Origin: Glomus cerebriforme
Taxonomy: Eukaryota > Glomeromycota > Glomeromycetes > Glomerales > Glomeraceae
DNA: 53,847 nt
Direction: 5' to 3'
Assembly: GCA_003550305.1 (NCBI GenBank)
Contig: QKYT01000028.1
Span: forward strand, 246,041-299,887
The position numbers and the translations under genes were made by a program. Of the stretch, positions 1 to 12,345 are shown one piece after another (the first letter of the stretch is position 1; every line of letters begins with the position of its first letter). The notes beneath the pieces were generated by a model, which saw nothing but the letters and a program-made list of their open reading frames with translations, ran no database searches and was not told the origin of the DNA.

Positions 1-242
1 TTTTTTTTTTTTAAGTATATCAGATATCGATATATCGATTGTTTCGTTAAAGCTGGGAAAAAACTTTTTAAAAGTAAATTATAAAAATAATATACCGTGA
101 CGACGTGACGTCTATTCTTTAGCTTTGATGTGTTTGTAAGGCACTTGACAATGAGAAATTATAAACTCGTGATAAAGAGAAAAAGAATGTTGAGAAGTTG
201 AATGAATCTAACAACATTTTACTTTCGAATTATCTATAACAG

Positions 243-250
243 TATATAAG
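243..250 (+). promoter_or_regulatory. TATA-like box of BTB-TLDc gene 1
   Basis: TATATAAG lies about 104 nt upstream of the gene 1 ATG. It is the best core-promoter candidate in the upstream 350 bases, but in such AT-rich DNA it could be chance. Confidence 0.35.
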
Positions 251-353
251 CTAAAAACGTAAATTTATGTCGCACAAAGCATATTAGTATTGTGTCATAT
301 GATGATCATCAACAAGTATTTATTGTGCACAGTTCAATTTTTTTTTAAAAAAA

Positions 354-1843
354 ATGTCTTTCGACTATTGGCAAGAACTTGTAAATGATTATGAAAAATT
401 ATTTGAAAATGACAAAGAACATGATACAATTATATACGTCGGTGAAAATGAAAACATTAAAGAAATTTACGCACATTCAAATATTCTATGTGCTAGGTCA
501 CAATATTTTTATGCGGAATTATCTAATGAAAATGTTGAAAAAAAGGGCGGAAAATTTATTTTAAAAAAACCGAATATTTCTCCATATTTATTTAAAATTA
601 TCTTAAGGTAATTAATAATTATTGACTTTAATAATAAATTTAGAAAAATATTATTAATTTTTAATTGTTATTGTTATTATTATTGTTATTTTAAAAAAAT
701 AGGTACATTTATTGCGGAAAGATTGATTTGACGAGATTGGAAGGATTTAATTTACTAAAACTCGTGACAGCTGCAGCCGAGCTTAATATTCAAACTTTGG
801 TTCATTGCATTCAAAACTATTTGATCGAACACGAACATGTAGTTCCATACCAAAATTCGGTAGAAATTATAGAATTGACTTCTCAACATGAATTGAATAC
901 AGATTTATTGAATTTTTATATCGACAAAATTTGTGAAGAACCTGAAATATTATTTGGTTACGATCAGTTTATTAAATTAAAAGTATCAATTATGGAAATA
1001 CTTTTAAAGAGAGACGATTTTTGCTTAGAAGAAATTTTAATATGGGATAGTTTAATCAAATGGTGTCTTGCACAACATCCTAATATTTCACAAGACGTCA
1101 AATTTTGGAATGAAAATGATATTGAGGTAATGAAAGAAAGTATAAGCAGATTTATTCCTTTAATCAGATTTTATCAAATATCTTCAAATGATTTTTTCTA
1201 TAAAGTTTTACCTTATGGAAAATTGTTACCCAAAAAATTAATTCACGATATTTTAGAATTTCATTTGAGTTCAAGCAAGGATCTAGAAATTGATTGTAAA
1301 CAATTTCCTAGACAAACGAAAAATTTGATCGATTATCGACATTTTATTATATTTGCAAGTTGGATTGACAAAAAAGATACTTCATATTATAATAGAAAGA
1401 ACTTGCCCTATACTTTCAATTTACTTTATCGTGCTAGTCGAGACGGGATGGGTCTTGAAGCATTTCATGAAAAATGTGATAACAAAGAAAAGACCTTGGT
1501 TGTAGCGAAAGTTAAAGATTCAGAACAATTAGTAGGAGGATATAATCCACTTATATGGGATAAAAATGGCGATTGGAAGAATGGAGAAAATAGTTTTTTG
1601 TTCTCATTTGAAAATAAAAGAAAAATTGAAACAGCAAAATTAGGAATTAACAATAATAAAGAAGATCAAGAAATTATAGGCAATTGTAAGTTTGGTAATG
1701 GACCTGATTTACTTATAGGAGGGGATGTCACTTGGAAGTGCGTTTCGGATTCTTATTCTAAACTCGATACACCAAAAACTTTCCATGTAGATGATTATGA
1801 AGTTTTTCAAGTTATTAAGAAAAATAATTTAGATTCGATCTAA
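354..1843 (+). CDS. BTB-BACK-TLDc protein, gene 1 (2 exons)
   Basis: Predicted exons are 354-607 and 703-1843, giving 464 residues. The intron starts GTAATT and ends AAAAATAG; it splits an Arg codon (AG/G), so IILR runs into YIYCGKIDL. The BTB domain is about residues 20-105 (DTIIYVGEN, YAHSNILCARSQYF), BACK about 125-240, and TLDc about 290-460, with LLYRASRDGMG, FHEKCDNKEKT, LVGGYNPLIW and the family ending VDDYEVFQVI. BTB domains of this kind usually dimerise and bind Cullin-3. TLDc domains occur in oxidative-stress and V-ATPase regulators; the substrate here is unknown. The TLDc middle is shorter than in genes 2 and 3 (the GP.FG.. block is reduced to GNGPDLLIGG). It is the first of three tandem paralogs in the same orientation. 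The start was chosen because it is the only ATG giving a full BTB domain. Confidence 0.9.
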
Positions 1844-2926
1844 ATAATTATAAATTGATTTACAATTTTAAAATATAGTAATATACTGTATTTCAACTTT
1901 ATTGATGTTCTTTAAACTTTGTATTTTTAATTGCGCCAATAAAATAAAATGTAATACATAATTTCTAGATCTTTCTTAAAAATGACAAATTTTGACACAA
2001 ATTAACATTTCAGTTTCTATATTTGCATCCGGCAGAATTATTGTGAATCCGTGTGATGAACGTAATACAAAGCCGTAATTAGGCGTAGTAACATGCATTT
2101 TTTGATAAAAAACATTCGGATTCTAAAATTCCGACATTATGGAAAACCAATCTCTTAATAGTTGGATCAATATGAAAGAAAATTTGAATTATAAATCTAC
2201 TTTATTGGAAGGGATTTGTGACAATAAATGCAGGAGGAGAATAACTGAAAGAGTGAAAGAGAAAAGTTTTGTGTCATGGAGTTATCCGGAAAACGGCTGA
2301 AAATCCATTTACACATTTAACAATTACATAATTTTATTAATTATAAATTTTATTATTACATTCTTTAATTAAATTATAGAAATAAATTTTTTTTTTTAAA
2401 AAATAAATAAATAAATAATAAAAAGAGTTCTGATATCTTTATGTTATTAATTGTAAGAACATTCATGAAAGTTGTACTTTTATAACTTTTGACGTCATTC
2501 AACTTATTCTTATGGATCTTTAGCGTGATTGTACGTGACTTTCTAATAAAGACAACCTTTCAATGATTTTACGTCTAATAATAATCAATGAGCTGCGCTT
2601 TGTCTTTTTTGTCTTTGTTTACTTACAATTACGCTTTGTCATTACTATCGGGGATCAATGTGAAAAAAATCTGAGCACAATTTCGTGTAATCCTTGTACA
2701 TACTTAACGTTTTTGTCGACAAAACTATAGATATTTCCTTTTATATAACATGTGGAAATAAAATTCCATCATTTGAGAATTTCCTTATTTTACAACCTTT
2801 TAATTCGACAATAATATATATAAATAAATCGAACCGCATGAATTATTTTTTTCTTGCATCACAATTAAAAGCAATTCCAATAATATTAATATAAAACAAT
2901 TTTTTCTTCCTTATATTAATTTCATA
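1844..2926. other. Intergenic, genes 1-2
   Basis: AT-rich spacer with A/T runs and an AAAT-type microsatellite near 2400. A 53-codon ORF at 2139-2300 (begins MENQSLNSW, ends SYPENG) has balanced codon use but no recognised family and no obvious splice context; it may be a gene remnant or chance. No RNA gene or transposon end was recognised. Confidence 0.4.
2815..2826 (+). promoter_or_regulatory. TATA-like box of BTB-TLDc gene 2
   Basis: TATATATAAATA lies about 100 nt before the gene 2 start, a spacing like that of gene 1. Support is by motif only. Confidence 0.35.
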
Positions 2927-4399
2927 ATGGTCATTTATCAAGAAAATATAACCGCTGATTATCAGCAACATTTCGAAGATGATTACAATGTTATAATCTA
3001 CGCTGGCGAAGAACCTAATATTAAAGAAATTCATGCTCATTCGATTATTTTACGATATCGTTCCCAATATTTTCGAGCAGCATTTAGTCCTAATTGGGCT
3101 AAAAAAGAGAATGGGACGTATATATTAGAGAAACCAAATATTTCTGGAACCATATTCCAAATAATTCTTGGGTAATTCTTTTAAATTTTTTTTTTTNTTT
3201 TTTTTTTACGAAAGATAGTAATTAAATAATTTTTATTTTATTNTTTTTTTTTTGTTAAAAAAAAAAGTTATATTTATAAAGGAAAGGTAGATTTTAGTCA
3301 AATCGAACGCACCCAATATATAGAATTACTTAAGGCAGCGGATGAACTTGGATTCGATAAAATTGTCGAAAATCTTCAGAAATATCTTATCGAAAATCAA
3401 AATGAGTATTTAAATAAAGACCCAATGGGATTACTTAAACTTATTCTTCCCTATGAAGAATTTAAACTATTAAAAAATTATTGTTTAAACATAATGTGTC
3501 AAGAAGCAGAAAAGTTCTTTGAAAATGAAAGATTATTAATCACATCACCACAAATATTGGAGTTATTGCTTCAACAGGATAACCTCGCGTTAGAAGAAAT
3601 CGATATTTGGAAATACCTAATTAAGTATGCCCATGCACAAAATCCTAATATTGAACTTGAACCTTCAAAATGGACTAAAGATGATATTGAAATAATGAAA
3701 CAATCAATAGGTAGTTATATCCCTTTAATTAGATTTCAGAATATTTCCACTAAGGATTATTTTGATAAAATAAATCCTTATGAAAAATTATTAAAATTAG
3801 TATCAAAAAATATTTGGAAATTTTATTCCGTTTCAAACGTTGGACTTGATTCTTCCATCATAACACCACATCAAAGAGATCATTTGTATTCGTTATTTGT
3901 AAATTGGATAAGTCAAAATGATAAAATTTATAAAACTAGAAAATTTATTCAATATGAATTTAAACTTATTTTACGTGGAAGTAGAGATGGATTTATAGGT
4001 GATTCATTTCATTATAGATGTGATAATAAAGGAGCGACCATTATAATCGCAAAAATTAAAAATTCAAATAAATTGGTTGGAGGATATAATCCATTAGATT
4101 GGGAAGGGAGGGGAAGTAAATCGACATCAGATAGTTTTATATTTTTATTTGAAAATTATAAAAATATTAATTCAGGTAAAATTAGTAGAGTAATTGATAC
4201 AAAACGTGCTGTTCGATGTTTTCGTAGATGGGGGCCAATATTTGGTGCTTATAATACTACGATGAAGAGTAATGATTTAGCGATGAATTCAAATGGTGAA
4301 TGGGTTTCAATTTCATCTTCTTATCCTAATCTGAACATTCCAAATAAGTTTAACGTTGATGATTATGAAGTATTTCAAGTAGTTAAAAGAAAATATTGA
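2927..4399 (+). CDS. BTB-BACK-TLDc protein, gene 2 (2 exons)
   Basis: Exons 2927-3171 and 3268-4399 give 458 residues. The intron has donor GTAATT and acceptor AAAAAAG; it splits a Gly codon where the paralogs have Arg, after QIIL. Exon 2 opens YIYKGKVDFSQIERTQ. BTB is about residues 15-100 (VIIYAGEEPN, HAHSIILRYRSQYF), a full-length BACK about 115-235 and TLDc about 280-458 (LILRGSRDGF, FHYRCDNKGAT, LVGGYNPLDWEG, GPIFGAYNTT, VDDYEVFQVV). Two Ns lie in the intron. Its TLDc half is nearly the same as that of gene 5, 43 kb away, while its BACK keeps about 38 residues that genes 5 and 6 lack. Function by family: probable Cullin-3 adaptor with a TLDc effector domain, substrate unknown. Confidence 0.9.
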
Positions 4400-4908
4400 A
4401 TATTAATTTCTAATTTTTGGTCTCTTTTTTTTTCTTTTTTTTTTTTTTATAGAATTTTTTTTTACGTTTTTAATTATTATAATTGTTATTTTATAATCAA
4501 TAGATATAGAGAAATTAAATTTTTAAATTTAATTCAAAAATAAATAAATTGAATTAGAATTATCAATACAAAGCTGCAATGATTTAATTTATTCATGTTT
4601 GAATATCCGAAGAGCAAATGATCCAATCTCAATTTGATAAGAAATTGAATCTTTATTCGTACTTAGTGAAATTACAATGATGGACCCAATACAAATAATT
4701 GAATGTATTGTAGTAACTGTACAGTACTGTCATGTGTAGATCATGTAGTTCGCGACTTTTTGTGCCAATCATTTCGTATTATTAGATTGTACCAACGGCA
4801 ATTTTAATGTGGTACAACTTATCTAAATTTGGTAAAGTTTCGGAAAGGAACAAAATAATTCCGAATGATAAATAAATAACAATAAAAAAATTTTTTCCCC
4901 GAAAATAC
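4400..4908. other. Intergenic, genes 2-3
   Basis: AT-rich spacer of about 500 bases, T-rich just after the gene 2 stop (likely 3' end region). Nothing else recognised; no convincing TATA box close to the gene 3 start. Confidence 0.4.
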
Positions 4909-6432
4909 ATGGCGGATCCTTTTCTTGGCATGTCGATAACATTATGGAAAGATTTAATAATCGATTATCAACAATTATACGAAAGCAAAGAAAATTATGA
5001 TGTTATTATATATGTAGGAGAAGATCCAAACGTACAAGAACTTTACGCGCATTCTATTATACTTTGTTGTAGGTCTGATTATTTTCGAACAGCATTTTCT
5101 TCAAATTGGGCAGAAAAAAAGGATGGAATATTTATTTTAAGGAAACCAAATATTTTACCATCCATTTTTGAGATCATTTTAAGGTAAATTATACATTTAT
5201 TTTTTTTTCAAAAAAAAAAAAAAAATTTATATAAAAAGAATTTTTTTTTTTTACTTTTCGTATTTTTTTTCAGATTTATTTATTATGGAACAATTAATTT
5301 GTTTGAATTTAAAGGATCTGAAATATTGAAATTATTAATAGCATCAGATGAAATTGGTTTAAATAAATTTACAAAATATATACAAGAATTTTTGATTAAA
5401 CATCAAACCGAATTCTTAAAAAATGATCCAATCGGAATTATAAAATTAATTTATCAACATGAAACATTCACAGAATTATGGAATTTTTCTTTAGATGCAT
5501 TATTTAAAGAACCGGCTGTAATTTTTGAATCACCAGATTTTCTTAAATTATCAGGACCATTGTTAGAATGTCTTTTAAAAAGGGATGATTTATTATTAGA
5601 TGAAACTATTATTTGGAATAATTTAATTAAATGGGGACTCGCACAAGATGAAACAATTAATCAAGATATTTCAATGTGGACTCAAAATGATTTTATTAAT
5701 ATGGAAAAGATATTACATAAATTTATTCCTTTAATTAGATTTTACGATATGACTTCTGAAGAATTTTATAAATTAGTGATCCCGTATAGAAATTTATTAC
5801 CTCCAGAATTATTATTGGATATTTTAAAATGTCATATGGTTGCTGATGCTAAACCAAATGTTGAAATTCCTCCATCAAGAAATCCGAAACGGTTTACTTT
5901 AAATTCTGTATTAATTAATAAAGAAATTTTAAAACTTTTAACAGGATGGATTGAATTACGAGATACAAAGAAATATTCATATAGATTTAATCTTTTATAT
6001 AGGAATAGTCAAGATGGTTCAAAAGATGGATTAGATGCTGTATCATTTCATGAACATTGTGATAACAAAGGTCCAACATTAATAGTAGCGAAAATTAAGG
6101 ATAGAGAACAATTATTTGGTGGTTATACTCCTTTAAATTGGGATGGAAGTAATACATATAAATCTACTTCTGAAAGTTTTATTTTTTCAATTTTTGATAA
6201 AAATAATTTAAAAACAGCTAAATTAGGTCGAATAAAAAATCCTCAACATTCAATATTTTGTTATAATGGATATGGTCCTACATTTGGTGGTGGTCATGAT
6301 TTTGTTTGTCAAAATTATGGTATTTGGTTAGGAAATCATCCTTATTCTTATTCTCAAATTAATATACCAAAAGGTCAATTTCATGTAGATGATTACGAAG
6401 TTTTTCAAGTCTTTAAAAAAGAAATATCTTAA
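4909..6432 (+). CDS. BTB-BACK-TLDc protein, gene 3 (2 exons)
   Basis: Exons 4909-5183 and 5274-6432 give 477 residues, the longest member here. The intron (GTAAAT ... TTTTCAG) sits at the shared phase-2 position after EIILR; exon 2 begins FIYYGTINLFEFKG. The N-terminus is extended by about 10 residues (MADPFLGMSITLWKDL), giving a longer helix before BTB. BTB is about residues 25-110, BACK about 130-245 (ILKLLIASDEIGL, WNNLIKWGLAQ, FIPLIRFYDM), TLDc about 300-475 (LLYRNSQDG, FHEHCDNKGPT, LFGGYTPLNWDG, YGPTFGGGHDF, VDDYEVFQVF). TLDc carries a small insertion at SQDGSKDGLDAVSFH. It shares RFYD and PELLLDILK style segments with genes 1 and 4, so those three form one subgroup and genes 2, 5 and 6 another. 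The stop is TAA. Confidence 0.92.
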
Positions 6433-8425
6433 ATGTTTACGAGAAAGTATTAATGCTTGATTGCTTCTTAAAAGGATAAATAATGAATAAGAAAACTAAT
6501 GTGTCTTACTTTGGCCAAAATTATAATTTCGCCGGAATTAATATTTTTTTTTTTTTATATCATAAAATTGAATTTAATTTATTGTTATAACTTATATTTT
6601 AAACATTTTAACTGTAAAATAAAATAAATGACCTTGTTTATTACGGCTAATATATTGGCCTTGAAATGATTTTGTAATGTCATGATGTAATGAAATACTG
6701 TATTATCAAGTTATGCGATAATTTTATCTTGCAACGAATCATAATACTGTAGGATTACTATCTGTAAAAGATAAAGTATTAACTAAGCACGTGGTAGAAG
6801 CAACTTAATGAAAATTTTTCAAGTAGCCATAATATTATCTACAGCAAAGCAGTTGGAATTTTTAGAAAAAAAAAGACTACAATTTTTCGTTTAGATTTAT
6901 TCCGGAAAAATTGTGAATGAACAAAAATTAAGGTCAGGAAAATATTGACAATTTAATTTATCAACTCTTGGTAAAATTGTGGATTAAAAGGTTCTTCCAA
7001 TGGGTTGGAATTTATCTTATCTATCCAGATTGGATAGACTTTGCGATTGGAATATGTGTACGTTACCATCAGAAGTACCAGATGGTATTTTATCATGTAG
7101 TGTTCATATTGCTACAAATATCTCTGTGATGGTTATCAGAATAATTTAAAATATGGCTTTTGATGAAGAAGATTATTTGGAAAACCAGGCTAATTTACAG
7201 AAGACAATTATGTTGAGGTGGTTTCCATGGATGAAGATATAAATAGTAAATTGGAGGAGGAATTTTTTAACGATGCATCACATTTATTTTATTTAAACAT
7301 TTAATTTATCAATTTTTGTGAACAAATGTTACATTCTTTCACATTTAATAATTTAATTTAAATATCTATAATTATTCTTAAATTATAATTATCAAATTAT
7401 CATTTTTTTTTAACTACCAATACATTTACAAACCTGTAAAAATAAAAATATAATTAATTAAAATATAAAATAGAATAAATTCATTGATAAGATTTGAGAA
7501 TACATTAATATAGAATTTAATTATAGGCATTTTGCAACATGTGATAAATTCGAAAAATGACCGGCAAATAAACGGCAATATTCAAAATATTCTAGAAAGC
7601 CCGCTATGTTAATAGGATGCCACTTATGAATTTTATCTTACAGTATGGATATTAAAATAAATTTCAGTTATTACATATTTAAAAGACATATTTATTATTT
7701 AAGATAAGTAGATACTCTATAGCGCTGACTGCCCTAAGTAAGATTTTGATATTTATTTATTCTAAAGTGACTGTATCAATAAAGAATTTCTTGGATTACG
7801 ATGTAAAAATTTTTTTTCTAAATCTTTATACTTCTATATTTAGTGGAGAATTCCTCAAAATAGAAATCTGGTTCAGAAAAATTTTTGTAAAATTAACGTG
7901 AACTCAAAACTATACATAATAAACTGACTTATAACTCAAGGAGAAGTTGTAAACAAACCTGTTAACGCAAGTGTTACCAGGAAATCTTGGATAATCGTTA
8001 GAAAAGGACGTGAAACATATTAAAGTATACGGGTTTTTTTAATCAGATGATCGACATTGCAGTGATTGCACATATCATTTTGAAAATGGCGATAAATGAT
8101 TTTTGATTTTCTCAAGAAATTAGTAAGAATTGAAAATGATTCATTATTTATGTTGGCAAAAATCAAAATCCTACACATTCATTCGTTCTATGTAATAAGT
8201 CTCATTTCTCAAATAACCATTTTATGGTAATTAAGTTAACAAATACATCCATTAAATAAAGCACCAAATTCATTTATAATCTTTTTTTTCCTCTTTTTTT
8301 CCTAATATATTAGATTTACAAACCATTTATATTTGTGGCAAATGACGTACATGTAGAACAAAATTCTGAAAAATAGTTCATTGTCATCCGATTTTCAAAT
8401 TCTTTTTTTTTTATCTTTATTGAAA
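6433..8425. other. Intergenic with unrecognised coding-like scraps
   Basis: AT-rich. From 7000 a short ORF (begins MGWNLSYLSRL, 49 codons) and an adjoining reading frame to about 7300 look like decayed coding sequence, family unknown. The block around 7865-7905 (TTGGTTCAGAAAAA-type text) recurs near 28610-28640, so a dispersed repeat is present. No intact gene or RNA gene was seen. Confidence 0.35.
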
Positions 8426-8435
8426 TATATATAAG
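8426..8435 (+). promoter_or_regulatory. TATA-like box of kinase gene
   Basis: TATATATAAG lies 57 nt before the kinase ATG, the same spacing as the TATA boxes of BTB genes 5 and 6. Confidence 0.45.
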
Positions 8436-8491
8436 CCCAATTTTTTTAACAACCCTTTACAAGTCAAATTTTTCGAATTAAAATTATAAAA

Positions 8492-9878
8492 ATGAGTTTA
8501 AATAATGAAATTCAAATAGAATCTGAATTTAACAAATTAAGGGTTTCTGATAATTCAGTAATCATCAATCATAAAAATTGTTATCCATGGTGTAAAGAAT
8601 GTGTTCCTCGTCACATAATAGAAGGATTGACTAGTGAAAATCATGATATTTATGAATTTATCAAGGATACAATTTATAATGCAAAAATTGATTCCTTTTA
8701 TCCATTATTTCTTGAATGGGTTCCGTTTGATAGATTTAAGGATATAAAACNAATTGGTGAAGGTGGATTTGCCAAAGTTTATTCTGCAACATGGATTGAT
8801 GGTAGAGCAGAATATTATAGACAAGATGATGAAAGTTGGAAAAAAGGAGAACCTGAACCTATAACAGTTGTTTTGAAAAGGTTAAATGGATCGCAGAATA
8901 TGTCAGCTGATTATTTAAATGAGGTATATTTACATCTTATATTTTTATTTTAATTAATTTTTAATAACGATTTAAATTGATCTATATAATTTTAAATTTA
9001 AATAATAGCTTAAAACACATTGGAGTTTATTAAACTCATATACTAGTATAGAATTTTATGGAATGACCAAAGACCCAGAAACTAAAGAATTTATGATGGT
9101 TATGAAATTTGCAAACAAAGGGAGTTTAAGATATGTTCTCTCAAGTAATTTTAATAACATTTTATGGAAAGATAAGATTTTTTATTTATATAGTTTGGTG
9201 TTTGACCTTAAAAATTTACATCGATTAGGATATTTTCATAAAGATTTTCATAGTGGAAATATATTACAAACCGTGTTTCAAAATGATGTTGTATCCTATA
9301 TTTCAGATTTTGGATTATCTGGACCAACAAATGAACAAAAATCAGATGATAAAATATGTGGAGTATTGCCATATATTGCTCCAGAAGTTTTGAATAAAGA
9401 ACCATATACTNTATCTTCTGATATTTATAGTTTTGGTGTAATCATGGCCGAATTATCATCTGGAAAACCACCCTTTTATGATAGGAAACATGATTATAAA
9501 TTAGCATTAGATATATGTAATGGACTTAGGNCAGAATTTGGAAAGGGAACTCCTGAAATTTATAAGGAATTAGCTCATAAATGTATGAATGCTAATCCAA
9601 ACCAAAGACCAGCAGCCAATGAATTAAATGATATATTGTTTTTTTTGTATGTGTCTACTAATAATTGGGAAGAATATCAAGAAAATGAAGAATTTGGATA
9701 TAAAGGAAAAGAAATTAAAGCTATATTTGAAGAGGCTGATAAGGAGATACCAAATATTTCAATTTCGTATGAAAAAGTTTCTGATGCTGTATATACGAGT
9801 AGAACATTTACATTTAAAAATTTATCAAAACCAATTAATTCATCTATTATTACTTCATTATATCTTAATGGTGATTGA
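8492..9878 (+). CDS. TKL-like protein kinase (2 exons)
   Basis: Exons 8492-8923 and 9009-9878 (433 residues) are joined by a phase-0 intron (GAG/GTATAT ... AATAATAG) that links YLNE to LKTHWSLLN. The N-terminus has a small Cys cluster (NCYPWCKEC, residues 29-37), common ahead of this kinase type. Kinase motifs: glycine loop IGEGGFAKV (88-96), VVLKRL with Lys129, catalytic loop HKDFHSGN (221-228; HRD Arg replaced by Lys, Asp223 and Asn228 kept), DFG (244-246), APE (268-270), [13 protein letters not shown], and NPNQRP. All core catalytic residues are present, so it is probably active, likely on Ser/Thr. The C-terminal tail, [12 protein letters not shown], recurs in the relic at 44.4-45.4 kb. 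Two Ns fall in exon 2 and one beside the glycine loop. Substrate unknown. Confidence 0.9.
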
Positions 9879-10530
9879 AAATAATGAAGGTACAGTATTG
9901 TGCCTAAATTATTTCTATTATGTAATTAATCTAACAATTTCTAATCTTTTTTATTTTACTTCAATTAACTTTCAATTCTCAATTAGTTGACTTAGAGATT
10001 TCTAATTAAGAGTAAAAACTTGATGATTTGCAAACTTGCTTTAATGAAAATTTGTAAGTGATAACAGTTGGTAATTTATTTAGTACAATTACTTCTTTTG
10101 AAAGTTATTGGTCAAAAATACATGTATTTGTTATAAAAAGTTGTCAATATTCCCAATAGTCCTTGTTCAAAAGGATACATGATGTAATTAAAATTTTATT
10201 TTATTTTATTTATATTTTATTATTTATTTATTACTTTTATATACAAAAAAAGACTCTAATACTAAAAAGTGTATTTTAACAATAATAAAAAGAAAGATAA
10301 AGCTTAATGCCTGCTTTGTAATCACAAGTAATTACAAGTAATCTCAATTATTTGGCGCTTCCAATTAGCTAGAGGTGCAATCTGAATCCGGTCAGTCCAA
10401 ATATTCGATAAGCCATCGGATTGATTGGATGGTTTATCAGAATCTGATAAAATAATAAATCTGATACATCCAATGATTAACAGATATCCGATCAATCTAA
10501 AAATATTTTTTTAAAAGGTTTTTTTTTAAT
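9879..10530. other. Kinase 3' flank and unassigned DNA
   Basis: The first ~130 bases share text with the 3' flank of the kinase relic near 45245-45365, so the ancestral duplication included downstream DNA. Around 10390-10500 several short, partly inverted GATTGAT/ATCCGATC motifs could be a degraded foldback element. No gene recognised. Confidence 0.35.
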
Positions 10531-10560
10531 GACTTTATTTTTAAAAAAAAACTGTTTCAG

Positions 10561-10870
10561 CCAGATAAATCTTTATTTTTTAGGGCGTGAACCTAAACAA
10601 ACCGAACTTTAAGGTAATTGGGAGTTGGGAAGGGATCTTTTATATAATTTCTTTTAGAAACGTTAACATTTCTTTTTTCATTTTTTAGACGCGGACTTGA
10701 ATGAACTGGACTTCAAGGTAATTGGAAGTTAGGAGGAGTTTTTTTTGCTCTTTTATTTAATTGTTACTAGAAATGTTTGCTAACATTTCTTTCTTCATTT
10801 TTTTAGGATGCTGGATTTGAACATGAATCAGACTTAGGTAATTGGAAGTTTTCAATGTATAAAAATTAAA
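10561..10870 (+). repeat. Three-unit exon-like tandem repeat (small array)
   Basis: Three segments of 30, 29 and 31 nt (10584-10613, 10689-10717, 10807-10837) are each preceded by a T-rich tract and AG and followed by GTAATTGG. Two of the spacers carry a branch-like sequence, GTTAACATTTC or GCTAACATTTC, 17-22 nt before the AG. The middle segment ends GGACTTCAAG/GT, resembling segments ending GGACTTCAAAG/GT in the large array near 40.0 kb. Thus this is a small relative of the 39-41 kb array. The segments do not form a shared open reading frame. Confidence 0.6.
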
Positions 10871-11519
10871 AATTTGGTAATAAATATATTGTTGGATAAC
10901 GCTGTTGATTAGTCATTTTTTTATTTAATTATAAATTTCAGCATCCCATTATTCAAAAAGTTTTGAGAGCATGAACTGAGATGGGTAAAATATTCTGAAA
11001 CTTATCCTATCTAATCAGATTTTTTTTAATGGCATTATTTTATTTAGAATATTATTGATAAAGAAGTGCCAGCCTCTTTATTATTGTTCTTATCTTCAAC
11101 CGATCAAAACACCAACTGAAGGTTCAAATTTTTTATCCTCAAGCTTCTTTATAATTTCGGATTTCATTCCATTGCCACGTCCTGTAATTTATTATCATGC
11201 ATAGTCTATCAATTAGTTACAGATTGACTCATTTTGAAACTAAGTGAAAAATCAAATTTTCATACGAATAAATAAAAAGATTATGTAATTAATCAATTTT
11301 GTGACATATAAAAGTATAAACTATGTCTAAAAATAGAAAATTTCAAATTAATAAAATTAATCATTATGAGCTTATGCTTTTAATATTTTTGACTCATTTT
11401 TATATTCTTAATATTCTTAAAATATATAAATACTACCATTTTTTCAATATTACTTCGCATTTTTTAGTTATTATTATCCTAATTTTATTTTACAATCATT
11501 TTTAAAAACTCATACTCTT
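10871..11519. other. AT-rich spacer
   Basis: No supported gene. A 60-codon ORF at 11323-11505 is only Ile, Leu, Phe, Tyr and His from AT-rich codons and is rejected as coding. Confidence 0.35.
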
Positions 11520-11759
11520 AATTCCCTCTTAACTTCCTTATACTGTATATAGAGGTTTTTTCGTATCGGGCAAGGAAAGACCGGTCAGATAGTCGAGTAT
11601 CTCCTAACTGACTGGTTTGATTTCTTTTTAATAACATCCTTTAAACTTTCTCTTAACTTCCTTATACTGTATATAGAGATTTTTCTCGTATCGAGCAAGG
11701 AAAGACCGGTCAGATAGTCGAGTTTCTCCTAACTGGCTGGTTTGGTTTAGATTAGAATT
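11520..11759 (+). repeat. Dimeric ~120 bp dispersed repeat with hairpin
   Basis: Two head-to-tail units of about 120 bp share CTTCCTTATACTGTATATAG, a GCAAGGAAAGACCGG block and a 35-nt hairpin (11581-11615 and 11706-11740; 12-bp imperfect stem, 11-nt loop TCGAGTATCTC). The second unit ends GGTTTAGATTAGAATTCC. A second dimer is at 15452-15700 and a reversed monomer at 26105-26250. No ORF or terminal repeat explains it; a SINE-like or satellite-derived element is possible. Confidence 0.7.
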
Positions 11760-11974
11760 CCTTCTTTATAACTTGTAAGATAAAATTAGCTAAAAATGAA
11801 GGGTTTTCATCATCTCTAATCAAAAAATAGACTCTTAATAAAACAGTATGTTTAAATAAGATATCCAAAGAATATGGACAACTCATGATCCTTCCAGTAT
11901 TAATAAAATGAATGAGATGGCTGTAGAAATATGAAGATACTGTATATTGCACATTATACTAATTACAATTGACG

Positions 11975-12345
11975 ATAATCACATTGGAATCAAATATCAG
12001 ACCATACTACAGTGAACTATTTCAAACAATGCTAGTGAATCACACAAATGGATAAAAAAAATGATGAAATATTAGTTCGTGCTGTTGATTTATATGGTTG
12101 TCTTGAGGATCATACTGAACAACAATATCTTTATTTTGGACAAAGACAATGAATCCAGCTATATGGCATGGTAGATGGAAGACAGAGGAGAATGAAGTTC
12201 TAAAAACTGTATGACTTTGGAAACTGGGTAAAGATTCAGAAATTTATAATTGTTGTGAATGTTGGATGAATTTTTAATGTTAAAAAAAAATCTTTTAGAT
12301 TGAAGATTGAATGAGTGGTAGGACCAAGAATCAATGCTGATATAA
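11975..12345 (+). pseudogene. Myb/SANT-domain protein relic
   Basis: Translation of the + strand gives pieces of successive Myb repeats. The first is HWNQISDHTTVNYFKQC. After two stops but in the same frame comes MDKKNDEILVRAVDLYG. Next, in a shifted frame, come IWHGRWKTEENEVLKT and LWKLGKDSEIYN. Last is SGRTKNQC. The Trp and 'GRT..QC' spacing is typical of SNAPc/Bas1-type Myb DNA-binding repeats. Stops and frame changes show the gene is dead. The upstream 11760-11970 may hold more of it but I could not align that part. Confidence 0.5.

Noticed and set aside
9628..9990. 120-codon ORF overlapping the end of the kinase
   Set aside because: Out-of-frame shadow; the kinase frame carries the conserved tail.
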